Part shown: piece after piece, positions 28,087-37,372 of the stretch
Numbering within the stretch: the stretch's first letter is position 1
Layout: every line of letters starts with the position of its first letter
Assembly: GCA_015231755.1 (NCBI GenBank)
Contig: JADGAZ010000006.1
Location: 1 to 64,000, forward strand
Reading direction: 5' to 3'
Source of the DNA: Magnetococcales bacterium
Lineage (GTDB): Bacteria > Pseudomonadota > Magnetococcia > Magnetococcales > Magnetaquicoccaceae
DNA: 64,000 nucleotides
Notes under the pieces: generated by a model
Told to the model about the DNA's origin: nothing
The model's database searches: none
Seen by the model: the letters and a program-made list of their open reading frames with translations, nothing else
Made by a program: the position numbers and the translations under genes

Positions 28087-29181
28087 ATGAGCACATCCTC
28101 TGACACCCCGGCATCCCCGGCGGCGCCTGTTTTGCACTCCTCTACCCCTCCGGTCGTCCGTCCCCCCGCCCCGGTGCGTCTGCCGCAGGTGAACCTCGGA
28201 CTGGACGTGGGCACCATGAATCTGGTGTGCGCCCGGGCCAATACCCTGGGAAAAATCGAGATCTCCAGCTTGAGAAACGTCTTTCTGACCGTGGATGACG
28301 TGAACATCGAAGGCATGGACCTCTCCAAAATTAGCCATGCCCGCATCGATGACGGCGTGTTCATTTTGTCTCACGATGCCTATAATTTTGCCAATATTTT
28401 TGGCCACCGTCTCAGCCGCTCGATGCAAAAGGGCATGATCAGTCCCGAGGATATCAACTCCACAGATATCCTGGCGGTGATGATCCGTGAACTGTTGGCC
28501 ATCGAACCGGGGGTGATGCCGGGCAAGTGTGTCTATTCGGTGCCTGGGGATCCCATCAACTCCAAATCCAATGTGTTGTATCATCGCAATATTCTGGGCC
28601 GGATCATCGATGAGATCGGGTTTGAGGCCGAACCTCTCAACGAGGCCACCGCCATTATCTACGCCGAGTGCGCGGATTCGGATTTTTCCGGGATCAGCAT
28701 CTCCTTCGGGGCCGGATTGACCAACGTGGCGGTGGTCTACAAATCCATTCCGGTGCTGGAGTTCGCTCTGGGACGGGGCGGGGACTGGATCGACGACAAT
28801 GTGGCCATGGCGGTCGGTACCATTCCCAACCGGGTGGTGGCCATCAAGGAGAAGGATTTCCATCTGGACCGCTTCGACATGGGCCGCAAGAAAGAGCGCA
28901 AGGTCCGGGAGGCGTTGGGTTTTTATTACAAGAATCTTATTCAGTTCGTGGTCAAAAGCTGTTTGCAGGAGCTGGACCGGCGGGATTTGGATCTGGGATT
29001 CCCGAATCGCATTCCGTTGATCATCTCCGGAGGCACTTCGTTGGCCGGGGGATTCCTGGACTACATCCGCGTCCAGGTGGAAGAGAGTTCCTGGCCTTTG
29101 GAGCTTTCCGAAGTCCGGTACGCGGGGGATCCTTTGAGCTGCGTGGCCCAGGGATGCCTGATCAAGGCTCTGAAGCAGTGA
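28087..29181 (+). CDS. Actin-like ATPase of an unplaced family (MreB/MamK/ParM superfamily)
   Basis: The 364-residue product has the actin-fold nucleotide motifs in order: phosphate-1 LGLDVGTMNLV near residue 38, a connect-1 NEATAIIYAE near 200, phosphate-2 SFGAGLTNVAVV near 220, and the adenosine motif LIISGGTSLAGGF near 318. A Pro- and Ser-rich tail of about 35 residues precedes the fold. Between the motifs the sequence does not look like MreB, FtsA or textbook MamK, so I leave it as a separate actin-like protein. AGGAGG at 28069-28074 fixes the ATG at 28087 rather than an in-frame ATG at 28042. Its neighbours, a FimV-like protein and a coiled-coil membrane protein, suggest a cytoskeletal or positioning role. 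Confidence 0.82.
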   Translation: MSTSSDTPASPAAPVLHSSTPPVVRPPAPVRLPQVNLGLDVGTMNLVCARANTLGKIEISSLRNVFLTVDDVNIEGMDLSKISHARIDDGVFILSHDAYNFANIFGHRLSRSMQKGMISPEDINSTDILAVMIRELLAIEPGVMPGKCVYSVPGDPINSKSNVLYHRNILGRIIDEIGFEAEPLNEATAIIYAECADSDFSGISISFGAGLTNVAVVYKSIPVLEFALGRGGDWIDDNVAMAVGTIPNRVVAIKEKDFHLDRFDMGRKKERKVREALGFYYKNLIQFVVKSCLQELDRRDLDLGFPNRIPLIISGGTSLAGGFLDYIRVQVEESSWPLELSEVRYAGDPLSCVAQGCLIKALKQ

Positions 29182-29236
29182 ATTCAATCTGATTTCCTTT
29201 GTCCGCTCATTCAAGCGTCGCCGGATTCTGGCCGCC

Positions 29237-29980
29237 ATGTCCCCGGATCAGGGGGTATGGCGGCGCTTGATGCGGCGTGTCGCGTTGTTCGCGGGGTTGA
29301 CCGACGCCGAGCACATGGCGTTGCGTCAGCTCGCGGAGCTGTTTTTGCACGAAAAGAATCTCGATCTGGTGGGTGGGGTCCGGCTGGAAGAGGATCAGCG
29401 GCTGCTGTTGGCCGCCCTGGCCTGTCTGCCCATTCTGTCACTGGGTATGGATGCCTACGACCACTGGGAAACCCTGATTGTCTATCCGGGCAAGTTCACC
29501 CCCGGTCGATCCGAGGTGGACGAGGCTGGCGTGGTCCACCCGTCCAAATCCCGGGTGGGAGAGGCGTGGCCCAATGGTCCGGTGATCGTGTCGTGGCGGG
29601 ATGTGGAACGGGATCTGGCCGGGGATTGGGAATATCCCATGAACGTGGTCATTCACGAGATGTGTCATCAGTTGGATGGGCGCACCGGGGGATTCGACGG
29701 CGTGCCTCCTTTACCTTCCGGAATGGATCGCCGCTGCTGGATCCGGGAGTTTACCACCGCCTTCACGGCCTTGCGTCAGGCGGTCGGGCATCAACGCGAA
29801 AGTTTGATCGATCCTTATGCCGGGGAGTCTCCGGCGGAATTTTTTGCCGTGGCGTGTGAAACCTTTTTTGTGGACCCGGAATGCCTCGACGCGGGGTATC
29901 CTGAAATTTACGCCTTGTTGAAACTTTATTTTCGGCAGGATCCGTTGGCGCGGATTGGCCGGGGGAGTGCAAAGAGATGA
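29237..29980 (+). CDS. mtfA: MtfA-type zinc peptidase
   Basis: MtfA (Mlc titration factor A) is a gluzincin-like metallopeptidase. The 247-residue product has the family landmarks: LVGGVRLEEDQRLLLAALA, the zinc motif HEMCHQLD near residue 139, and the downstream Glu in YAGESPAEFFAVACETFF. Length is close to the family norm of about 265. The stop overlaps the cysM start as ATGA. In enterobacteria MtfA binds the glucose repressor Mlc; no Mlc gene is visible here, so the local target is unknown. Confidence 0.9.
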   Translation: MSPDQGVWRRLMRRVALFAGLTDAEHMALRQLAELFLHEKNLDLVGGVRLEEDQRLLLAALACLPILSLGMDAYDHWETLIVYPGKFTPGRSEVDEAGVVHPSKSRVGEAWPNGPVIVSWRDVERDLAGDWEYPMNVVIHEMCHQLDGRTGGFDGVPPLPSGMDRRCWIREFTTAFTALRQAVGHQRESLIDPYAGESPAEFFAVACETFFVDPECLDAGYPEIYALLKLYFRQDPLARIGRGSAKR

Positions 29981-30861
29981 TCACCTTGGAAACCTGTGTT
30001 GGCAATACGCCGTTGGTGGACCTGACCCGTTTGCCCCTGCCTTTTAAGGGAACGCGCATTCTAGTCAAGCTGGAGGGCAACAACCCGGCGGGATCGGTGA
30101 AGGATCGGGCCGCCTTGAGTCTGTTCAACGGGGCCGAGTCCAGGGGTGTGCTCAAACCCGGCATGCGCATCATCGAACCCACCAGCGGCAATACCGGTAT
30201 CGCCCTGGCGATGATCGCCGCCCGCAAGGGGTATCGGATCACGCTGGTGATGCCGGAAAACATGACCCTGGAACGGCGCGCCATCATGAAGGCGTTCGGC
30301 GCCCATCTGGAACTGACCCCCGAGGCCGGCAGCATGGAAGGGGCCATCGATCGGGCACGGGAGATGGTGGAGTCCGGGGAGGGGATTTTGTTCGATCAAT
30401 TTTCCAATCCCGACAACTGGATGGCCCATTATCGCACCACCGGTCCGGAAATTTGGGCCCAGACCGATGGTCAGGTGACCCATTTCGTCAGCGCCATGGG
30501 GACCACCGGGACCATCATGGGGGTCTCCCGGGCCTTGAAAGAGCGCAATGCCGCCATTCGGATCATCGGCGTGCAGCCGGATGCGGAATCCCGTATTCCG
30601 GGCATCCGCCGCTGGCCCAAAGAGTATCTGCCCAGAATTTTCGAGCCGCAACGGGTGGATCAGATTCTGGATGTCCACGAAGAAGAGGCCCGGGAGGTGA
30701 CCCATCGTCTGGCCCGGGAGGAGGGGATCTTTGCCGGTCATTCGGCGGGCGGGGCGGTGGCGGCGGCTTTGCGTCTGGCCGGAGAGTTGACCCAACCCGG
30801 CGTGATCGTCACCGTGTTGCCGGACCGGGGAGATCGTTATCTTTCCAGCTCATTGTTCTAA
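29977..30861 (+). CDS. cysM: Cysteine synthase B (PLP enzyme)
   Basis: CysM makes cysteine from O-acetylserine and sulfide or thiosulfate. The 294-residue product shows the cysteine-synthase pattern: VGNTPLVDL near residue 8, the PLP-lysine motif [11 protein letters not shown] near 37-47, [11 protein letters not shown] near 68, [12 protein letters not shown] near 171, and [12 protein letters not shown] near 252. Its length and the short C-terminus fit CysM better than CysK. It overlaps mtfA by ATGA. A weak T-run follows the stop without a clear stem. Confidence 0.93.
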   Translation: MITLETCVGNTPLVDLTRLPLPFKGTRILVKLEGNNPAGSVKDRAALSLFNGAESRGVLKPGMRIIEPTSGNTGIALAMIAARKGYRITLVMPENMTLERRAIMKAFGAHLELTPEAGSMEGAIDRAREMVESGEGILFDQFSNPDNWMAHYRTTGPEIWAQTDGQVTHFVSAMGTTGTIMGVSRALKERNAAIRIIGVQPDAESRIPGIRRWPKEYLPRIFEPQRVDQILDVHEEEAREVTHRLAREEGIFAGHSAGGAVAAALRLAGELTQPGVIVTVLPDRGDRYLSSSLF

Positions 30862-30905
30862 GGACGGTTTTTTTAACCGGAGCATGTGACGGACTGGAGA
30901 GCGCC

Positions 30906-32891
30906 ATGGGCATTGCGACCGATATGGTCATCATCGTGGTGGCGGCGCTGCTGGGTGGGGGCATCGCCCATCTGCTCAAGCAGCCTCTGATTCTTGGTTA
31001 CATCGTGGCGGGAATTGCGGTCGGACCGTATTCCGGCGGCGTGACCGTGACCCAGATTCACGATATCGAACTGCTGGCCGAAATCGGCGTGGCCTTGCTG
31101 CTGTTCGCGTTGGGGTTGGAGTTTTCGTTCAAGGATCTGCGTCCGGTACGCAAGGTGGCCCTGTTGGGCACCCCTTTGCAGTTGATCGCCAGCATGCTGT
31201 TGGGGTATGGCCTGGGGCGTCTGGCGGGTCTTTCCTGGCAGGTCTCCTTGTGGTTCGGGGCCATGGTTTCGTTGTCCAGCACCATGGTGATCCTCAAAAC
31301 CTTGATGAACCAGGGCTGGATGGGAACCCTCTCCAGCCGCGTGATGATCGGCATGCTCATTGTCCAGGATTTGGCCGTGGTGCCGATGATGATCATCCTG
31401 CCCCAGTTGGATCACCCGGATATGGGAGCCTCGGTGCTGGGTCGGGCCGCCCTCAAGGCCGTGGTGTTTCTGGTGGTCATGGTGCTGGTGGGAACACGGT
31501 TCCTGCCGTGGCTGATGCGCCAGATCGCCCGCTGGAACTCCCGCGAAATGTTCGTGCTTTCGTTGTTGGCCATGGGGTTGGGGGTGGGCTATGCCACCTA
31601 TCTGGCGGGCCTCTCCTTCGCCCTGGGAGCCTTTGTCGCCGGGATGGTGTTGGCGGGATCCCATTTTGGTCATCAGGCGTTGAGCGACATCACCCCGGTG
31701 CGGGATCTGTTCGCCATGCTGTTTTTCGTGTCGGTGGGCATGATGCTCGATCCGGCCTATCTGGTGGATCACATCGGTCTGGTGGCCATGCTGGTGGTGT
31801 TGGCGGGCGTGGGCAAAGGGGCGATTTTCTTTGGTGTCTCCCGGCTGTTCGGTTATGGCAACGTGGTGCCCTGGGCGGTGGGCCTGGGACTGTTCCAGAT
31901 CGGTGAGTTCGCCTTTGTGCTGGCCCGGATCGGCCATGCCGGAGGCTCCATCGACAAGGATGCCTATGCCCTTTTTCTGACCGTGACCATCGTCACCATG
32001 CTGCTGACGCCCCTGGTTTCCGGCATGACTGCCACGTTGTACGCCCTGACCCGTCGCCGCAGCGCGGCGGAACCCCTGGATACCGTCACCTTGCCCGCCG
32101 AGGGCAACGAGGGACATGTGATCGTGATCGGCGCGGGTCGGGTGGGTCGTCAGGTGGCGGATTTGCTGGGACGCATCGGTGTGCCCCGTCTGGTGGTGGA
32201 GATGGATCTGCATCGGCTGGAACGGATCCAGGAAATGGGCGCTCCGGTGCTGTACGGCGATGCCACCAGCGAGGTGGTGTTGCGGGCTGCTGGTGTCGAG
32301 AAGTGTCGCATGCTGATGATCACGATTCCGGATCTGGTCACGTCGTGCGCGGTGATCACCCGTGCCCGGGAGATCCACGATGCCGTGGAGGTGGTGACCC
32401 GGGTGACGGGCCTGGAGCATATCGAAGAGGTCCGTAAATTGAAGGCTCCGGATGTGGTCTGGCCCCATCTGGAGGCCGGTCTGGAAATGGCCCGTCACGC
32501 CATGGTGTTGATGGGCATGCCCCCTGCGGCCATTCATCGTCTGGCCTGGAATTCCCGTCGGGAGATTTACGCCGCCCTGGGCGAGGAGGAAGAGGGGGTG
32601 GTTCGCTCCATGGATCATCTGCGGGCTGCCGAAAATCTGTTTGATCTGGAATGGGTGGCGGTGCAGACCCGTTCCTCTCTGGAGGGCCGTACCATCGGGG
32701 AGATTGATGTGCGCAAGAACAGCGGGGTATCCATCTTGTGTGTCTGGCGTCACGGCGTGCCGCACAACAATCCTGGTCCGGATTTCTGCTTGCAATCCGG
32801 GGATCTGGTGGCCATCATCGGGGCAACCGAGGCCCGTGGGGTTTTTTGTCGATTGGCTGAACCCATACCCGAGCAAGGAGTCGAGGCATGA
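30906..32891 (+). CDS. KefB/CPA2-type cation:proton antiporter with TrkA domain
   Basis: The 661-residue protein has about 12 hydrophobic helices (residues 1-385) typical of the CPA2 Na+/H+ or K+/H+ exchangers ([30 protein letters not shown] variant; [12 protein letters not shown]). A TrkA-N/RCK NAD-binding domain follows from about 400 ([34 protein letters not shown]), then a TrkA-C domain near 565-650. It probably exports K+ or Na+ in exchange for protons under control of the RCK domain. The ATG at 30906 fits the conserved N-terminus; the upstream frame extension lies in cysM. The stop overlaps the DUF3124 gene as ATGA. Confidence 0.9.
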   Translation: MGIATDMVIIVVAALLGGGIAHLLKQPLILGYIVAGIAVGPYSGGVTVTQIHDIELLAEIGVALLLFALGLEFSFKDLRPVRKVALLGTPLQLIASMLLGYGLGRLAGLSWQVSLWFGAMVSLSSTMVILKTLMNQGWMGTLSSRVMIGMLIVQDLAVVPMMIILPQLDHPDMGASVLGRAALKAVVFLVVMVLVGTRFLPWLMRQIARWNSREMFVLSLLAMGLGVGYATYLAGLSFALGAFVAGMVLAGSHFGHQALSDITPVRDLFAMLFFVSVGMMLDPAYLVDHIGLVAMLVVLAGVGKGAIFFGVSRLFGYGNVVPWAVGLGLFQIGEFAFVLARIGHAGGSIDKDAYALFLTVTIVTMLLTPLVSGMTATLYALTRRRSAAEPLDTVTLPAEGNEGHVIVIGAGRVGRQVADLLGRIGVPRLVVEMDLHRLERIQEMGAPVLYGDATSEVVLRAAGVEKCRMLMITIPDLVTSCAVITRAREIHDAVEVVTRVTGLEHIEEVRKLKAPDVVWPHLEAGLEMARHAMVLMGMPPAAIHRLAWNSRREIYAALGEEEEGVVRSMDHLRAAENLFDLEWVAVQTRSSLEGRTIGEIDVRKNSGVSILCVWRHGVPHNNPGPDFCLQSGDLVAIIGATEARGVFCRLAEPIPEQGVEA

Positions 32892-33418
32892 ATGGTTGGC
32901 GTCGTTTTTCTTCCCTGAGTCTTTCAGGTCTGGCTCTGGGGCTGTGGGTGGTCGCCGGAGGGGTCGAAGCCCATGAGGCACCCCAACTGACCAAAGGACA
33001 GTCGGTGTATGTGCCGGTCTACTCGTCGGTGATGCATGGCAATCTCAACGACAATGGCAAGCCTTCCGAAATTCTGCTCTCTTCGATGTTGAGCGTGCGC
33101 AACACCGATCCGAAATATCCCCTGACCATCACTTCGGTTCAGTATTACGACACCCATGGCCGGGTGTTGAGGGAACACATCAGCGCCCCCAAGACGTTGC
33201 ATCCCATGGGATCGATGGAGTTCTTCGTGGAATACAAAGAGCGGGATGGGGGCACGGGTGCCAATTTTGTCGTGACCTGGAAGGCGGAACGTGCCATCAA
33301 TCAGCCGATTCTAGAGACGGTGCAGATCTATCACTGGGGTACGCAGGCCCAATCGTTTGTCAGTCGCGGGCAGGTGATCGACATGCATGAGGGAGAGGCG
33401 ACCCGGAAGCCCGACTGA
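32888..33418 (+). CDS. DUF3124 secreted protein
   Basis: The 176-residue product has a signal peptide (residues 1-29, ending GVEA-HEA) and then the DUF3124 pattern: [60 protein letters not shown] and a C-terminal [17 protein letters not shown]. The function of this family is unknown; it should be periplasmic. It is translationally coupled to the antiporter gene by an ATGA overlap and is followed by a strong terminator, so it ends the operon that starts near mtfA. Confidence 0.85.
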   Translation: MNGWRRFSSLSLSGLALGLWVVAGGVEAHEAPQLTKGQSVYVPVYSSVMHGNLNDNGKPSEILLSSMLSVRNTDPKYPLTITSVQYYDTHGRVLREHISAPKTLHPMGSMEFFVEYKERDGGTGANFVVTWKAERAINQPILETVQIYHWGTQAQSFVSRGQVIDMHEGEATRKPD

Positions 33419-33452
33419 ATGGCTTTTGGTTGGCAGCGTTGAGAAAAACAAC

Positions 33453-33484
33453 AAAAAGGCCGTCACACCAGGACGGCCTTTTTG
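33453..33484. terminator. Bidirectional rho-independent terminator
   Basis: AAAAAGGCCGTC at 33453-33464 and GACGGCCTTTTT at 33472-33483 form a 12-bp stem with a 7-base loop. The A-run on one side and T-run on the other make it active in both directions. It lies 35 bases after the DUF3124 gene (plus) and about 90 bases downstream of the end of the convergent chemoreceptor gene (minus). Confidence 0.9.
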
Positions 33485-33575
33485 TTGTCGTCTCCCCCGG
33501 GGCATCCGCTAGCCATGACAGCCTGGTTGGGGCGCGACGCCGCAATGAGGGGAAAAGCGAATGGATGCTTTTGCG

Positions 33576-35810
33576 TCAGAAGGTTTCATACGCAGCGTCG
33601 GACGTGGGGCGCTGATCGGAGATTTGTTGGGTGTGCGTCAAGCGTGTCGATTTCTGGTGGTCGTATGCCAGGGAAGGGGTTGTCTTCCTGGAGGGTGACT
33701 GGAGGTGCTGACCGATATTGAAGAAGGAAACCGCTTGAGCCATCAGGTTGGCTTGCGCGTTCAATTCTTCCGCTGTGGCGGCCAACTCCTCGGATGTGCC
33801 GGCATTCTGCTGAACCACCTGATCCAGTTGACGAATGGCTTCGTCAATATGTGAGATGCCTTCGCGTTGTTGTCTGCTGCACTCCGTAATCCCTCGGATA
33901 CGTTCGGCGGTATCTTGAATATCCGGCACGAGCTTGCTGATGATGAGGCCGGCCTGTTCGGAAATGTGAACGCTGGAGGCGGAAAGATGACTAATCTCGC
34001 CGGCTGCGATCTGGCTGCGTTCGGCCAATTTTCTGACCTCCGCCGCCACCACGGCGAAACCTTTACCGTGTTCCCCCGCCCGTGCCGCTTCAATGGCCGC
34101 ATTCAAGGCCAACAGGTTGGTTTGTCGTGCGATTTCTTCAATGATACCGATTTTCGAGGCGATTTCTTTCATGGCGTGGACCGCCTGATTCACGGCGTCT
34201 CCCCCCTTGGCGGCATCCTGGGAGGCTTTCATGGCGATGGTTTGGGTGGTGCTGGCGCTGTCTGTGTTGAGTTGACAGCTTCCGGTGATTTCCTTCAAGG
34301 CCAATACGGTGGCTTCCACGGATGCAGCCTGTTGGGTGGAGGATTGTGACAGCCCCTGAGCCGCTTCCGACAGTTGTTGACTGCCCTGAGCCACTTCGGT
34401 GGCCGCCATTTTGACCTGACCGATGATCGCGTGGAGTTTATGAATCGCCTCGGCCATGATGGAGGCCATGATGCCCACTTCATCCTTTTGCTGGATGTTG
34501 TTGGTGACGGTCAGATTGCCGCGTCCAAACTCCAGCGTCATCTGCTGAAGTGTACGGACCGGAGTGGCGATGACTCGACCAATGAGCCATGAAAAAAGCG
34601 AGCCCAGCAGAAAAATGACTCCACTGGCACCCATCGCCATTCTGGCCTGCTGTTGAGCCGACGCGCTGGCGGTTTTGGATGTGGTGGTCATATCCTCGGA
34701 GGCTTTTTTGGTCAAGTTTTCCAGGAGTGGCTCGATGGCATGTACGGCGGCACGCATGTGTTGCATCAGGTTGTCGAGTTCTTTCTCCTTGGACACCAAT
34801 TGCATCAAGGTCTGGTGGTACTGCTTGCCGGTATCCAACAGTATGGTTTTGTCCTCATCGGAAATGGAAGAGGTCGCGACTTGTTGTCGCCAAGTTTCCA
34901 GTTTCTTTGTTAGGTTGATCGTGTACTTTTCGTCTTTGCGCAGCAGATAATCTTTTTCATCTTTGCGGATTTCAAGATAAATCTGAGACAATCCAGGCAC
35001 ATAACGGAGTTTCAACACGGTTTCGATGTCGTGCGCCAGATTGCGGAAGGAGAGGTCGGAGCCTGCCCCGGTTTTCTCGGGAGACTGGGTGACAGATTCC
35101 TCGAAGTGTTTCAGATATGTTTCCGCCTTGATTGTCAGTTCCTTCTTGACTTCATCATTCAGTGTGGAGTCTGCCACATCCTTGAGAAATTGTTTGACCT
35201 GAATTCTTAATTGATCCAGATATTTCGGATCCTTCCTGAGTTGGAAATCCTTCTCGGAACGCCGCATTTGGAGCAGGGTGACAAAGATGGCCTCTGTGTC
35301 GTAATTCTTGATCTTTTTCTCCAGATTGTGGGCGCTGTCCCGGAATTTTCCCTGGAGTCCGGATTGATGATCCAGACCTTTTTCCGTTTCGTTTTTGACC
35401 AGGTTCGAGAAGGTGGTCAGGTACTCTTCTGACTTCTTTTTGATTTCGGTGGCCAGACGGGCACTTTCGGGGTCATGATTCTTCTGGGAATTGGCCGTCA
35501 TGTCATCGACGATTTGCTGCATGGCCTGGATGCGTTTTTTGACCGCGTCATTGTATTTGGGGTCCTTGCGCAACAAGAAATCTTTTTCTCCGCGTCGGGC
35601 CTCCAGCATCAGGATATTCAACTGTTGCGCGTTGGATTTTTCCACCTCGGCCTGCTCCAACACATCTTCCATGAAGGTGGTTAAGGATTGGGTGAGCGTC
35701 TTATGATAAAGTGTGACAACTCCCAAAAACAAAATGCCAACCACCCCAAATCCAACACTAATTTTAGTCGTGATCTTCATATTGAGAAAACTGTTTGGAA
35801 TGGTCATCAA
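33576..35810 (-). CDS. Methyl-accepting chemotaxis protein with HBM-like sensor domain
   Basis: The 744-residue chemoreceptor has a first membrane helix (about residues 16-35), a long helical periplasmic domain, a second helix near 397-415, a HAMP domain to about 470, and a signalling domain whose hairpin tip contains [20 protein letters not shown]. The sensor contains three spaced copies of E-K-D-F/Y-x-L-R-K-D near residues 74-82, 185-193 and 285-293. This pattern belongs to HBM (helical bimodular) sensors that bind small carboxylates or similar ligands. The ATG at 35810 is used; MKITTK at 35780 is an alternative. It lies downstream of the mamH gene on the same strand, separated by about 250 AT-rich bases. 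Confidence 0.92.
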   Translation of the reverse strand: MMTIPNSFLNMKITTKISVGFGVVGILFLGVVTLYHKTLTQSLTTFMEDVLEQAEVEKSNAQQLNILMLEARRGEKDFLLRKDPKYNDAVKKRIQAMQQIVDDMTANSQKNHDPESARLATEIKKKSEEYLTTFSNLVKNETEKGLDHQSGLQGKFRDSAHNLEKKIKNYDTEAIFVTLLQMRRSEKDFQLRKDPKYLDQLRIQVKQFLKDVADSTLNDEVKKELTIKAETYLKHFEESVTQSPEKTGAGSDLSFRNLAHDIETVLKLRYVPGLSQIYLEIRKDEKDYLLRKDEKYTINLTKKLETWRQQVATSSISDEDKTILLDTGKQYHQTLMQLVSKEKELDNLMQHMRAAVHAIEPLLENLTKKASEDMTTTSKTASASAQQQARMAMGASGVIFLLGSLFSWLIGRVIATPVRTLQQMTLEFGRGNLTVTNNIQQKDEVGIMASIMAEAIHKLHAIIGQVKMAATEVAQGSQQLSEAAQGLSQSSTQQAASVEATVLALKEITGSCQLNTDSASTTQTIAMKASQDAAKGGDAVNQAVHAMKEIASKIGIIEEIARQTNLLALNAAIEAARAGEHGKGFAVVAAEVRKLAERSQIAAGEISHLSASSVHISEQAGLIISKLVPDIQDTAERIRGITECSRQQREGISHIDEAIRQLDQVVQQNAGTSEELAATAEELNAQANLMAQAVSFFNIGQHLQSPSRKTTPSLAYDHQKSTRLTHTQQISDQRPTSDAAYETF

Positions 35811-36045
35811 TAAAAGTCCCTTTTTATGAGTACAGGATTAGTATTAATAAGTGTTAACACGCTATGAGTGGGTTGGAGCTGTGTCGTGGAGGAAAAATTA
35901 TCTTGAAGATGGAAACGATTGTCAATCTCATTCTTGAATATTAAACAGAAACTTCATAGAAAAGCGTGCGCGTTTTGTTTTTGTCTGGAACGGTTCAGGA
36001 AAAACAAATTCGCAGGGGGGAGATGCCGGTATGAAATATGGCTGA

Positions 36046-36060
36046 TTAAGATAATCTTAA
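36046..36060. promoter_or_regulatory. Short AT-rich palindrome just after mamH
   Basis: TTAAGAT, one base, ATCTTAA forms a 7-bp inverted repeat ending 5 bases from the mamH stop. It sits about 240 bases upstream of the minus-strand chemoreceptor gene. The stem is too AT-rich to be a convincing terminator, so it may be an operator for the chemoreceptor. The rest of 35811-36064 is AT-rich with no ORF I would accept; it probably holds the chemoreceptor promoter. Confidence 0.3.
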
Positions 36061-36064
36061 GATA

Positions 36065-37372
36065 TCAGGATGGTTTGTTTGCCGCAGATCCATATTGGCA
36101 ATAGGTTTCGCGTATGAACAGCGTCGCGATCAGTCCCATGAGGGAAAAACACAACAGAATGGTGATGCCGGCCTGATACGCGGCGAGTCCTGGCGCGTGG
36201 TTCGTGGCGCCCGCATGGATGAGATCGATGGCCCATCCCACCGAAGGTTGCAAGACCGCGGTTCCGAGGAAGGCGCCGATATTGACGACGCTGGTGGCCA
36301 TGCCGGAGAGCGAATGGGCGTTGACCTCCTTGGCGCATGACCAGCTCAAGGTGAAGCTGGAGGCACACAATCCCATGACAAAAAAGAAAAGATAGCCTGT
36401 GGCACCCTGCATTGTCACCCCGGTCAGCAGCGGCAACCAGCACAAACAATAGGCCAACGCTCCCCCCATCATTACGGGTTTGCGTTGACCGATGCGATCC
36501 GAAATCGTGCCGACAAAAAATGCGCCGATGGAAAATCCCAGCAACAAAAGGGAGGTGCGCCCCGTGGCAGAGGCCCGGTCCAGACCATGGGCATCGCGCA
36601 AGAACGGTACGGCCCACAACCCTCCGAAGGCAAACAGGGAACCCGCCATGCCCATGTTGACCCACAGGCCCGGCCATGTGGCACGATTGTTCAAGACGAT
36701 CTTCAGTCCGTCGTACCAATGTCCCTCATGGGACGGGTGTGCCGCTTTGCCATCCAGTTCCCGCAGACTGGGCAAGCCGATGGTCCCCGGATGATCCCGC
36801 ACCAACCACCAGGCCAGCATGGCCATCAGCAAAGAAAATTCCGCCACGAAGACAAAGACGGTGCGCCAGGAAACATGCTCCAACACCCAGGTGAGGGGGG
36901 CTGCGGCCAACAGCGCCCCCAGATTGCCGAGCAGAATGGTGGCGCCGGTTATGGTTGCAAAATGTCGGTCGTGGAACCAGACGGCATTCAGCTTGAGCAA
37001 CGCGATGAAGGTCACCGAGACCCCCAGCCCAATCAACAACCGACCGGTCACCGCGATGGAAAGGGTGTCCGCCATGCCGAATATCCAGGAACCTCCCCCG
37101 GCGATCAATCCGCCCATCGCCACCACGTGGCGTGGCCCCACGGTATCCACGAGGATGCCTGTGGGTATTTGCATCACCATGTAAACATAGAAGTAGGTCG
37201 CCGCTAGTCCTCCCAGGGAGACGCCGTTTGCCTGAAACGCCTGTTGAAGATCACTGGAAATCGTCGCGGGCGCATAACGGTGGAAGAAGGACAGCATGTA
37301 CGCCAGACCGACCACGACAAACCCAGTCCACCGCAACCGTACCAGTTGCGTCTTTTGGTGAGCGGTCAGCAT
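36065..37372 (-). CDS. mamH: MamH-like major facilitator permease
   Basis: The 435-residue product is a 12-helix MFS permease with the inner-loop motif GILVDTVGPRHVVAMGG near residue 75 and a second-half equivalent GTISDRIGQRKPVMMGG. MamH is an MFS protein of about 430 residues in magnetotactic bacteria and is thought to move iron into magnetosomes. The label rests on its length and on its tight linkage to mamZ and mamX. On its own it would be called a generic nitrate/hexuronate-like MFS protein. The ATG at 37372 starts 7 bases inside the mamZ stop region; an upstream ATG at 37438 is less likely. It ends the mamX-mamZ-mamH operon. Confidence 0.75.
   Translation of the reverse strand: MLTAHQKTQLVRLRWTGFVVVGLAYMLSFFHRYAPATISSDLQQAFQANGVSLGGLAATYFYVYMVMQIPTGILVDTVGPRHVVAMGGLIAGGGSWIFGMADTLSIAVTGRLLIGLGVSVTFIALLKLNAVWFHDRHFATITGATILLGNLGALLAAAPLTWVLEHVSWRTVFVFVAEFSLLMAMLAWWLVRDHPGTIGLPSLRELDGKAAHPSHEGHWYDGLKIVLNNRATWPGLWVNMGMAGSLFAFGGLWAVPFLRDAHGLDRASATGRTSLLLLGFSIGAFFVGTISDRIGQRKPVMMGGALAYCLCWLPLLTGVTMQGATGYLFFFVMGLCASSFTLSWSCAKEVNAHSLSGMATSVVNIGAFLGTAVLQPSVGWAIDLIHAGATNHAPGLAAYQAGITILLCFSLMGLIATLFIRETYCQYGSAANKPS

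Noticed and set aside
28087-29181. Naming the actin-like protein MamK
   Set aside because: The actin motifs are clear, but the sequence between them does not resemble MamK as I know it, and the gene is not in the mam-type operon.
33430-33721. Small plus-strand ORFs across and after the terminator
   Set aside because: They span the terminator hairpin and overlap the chemoreceptor gene in antisense; no family features.
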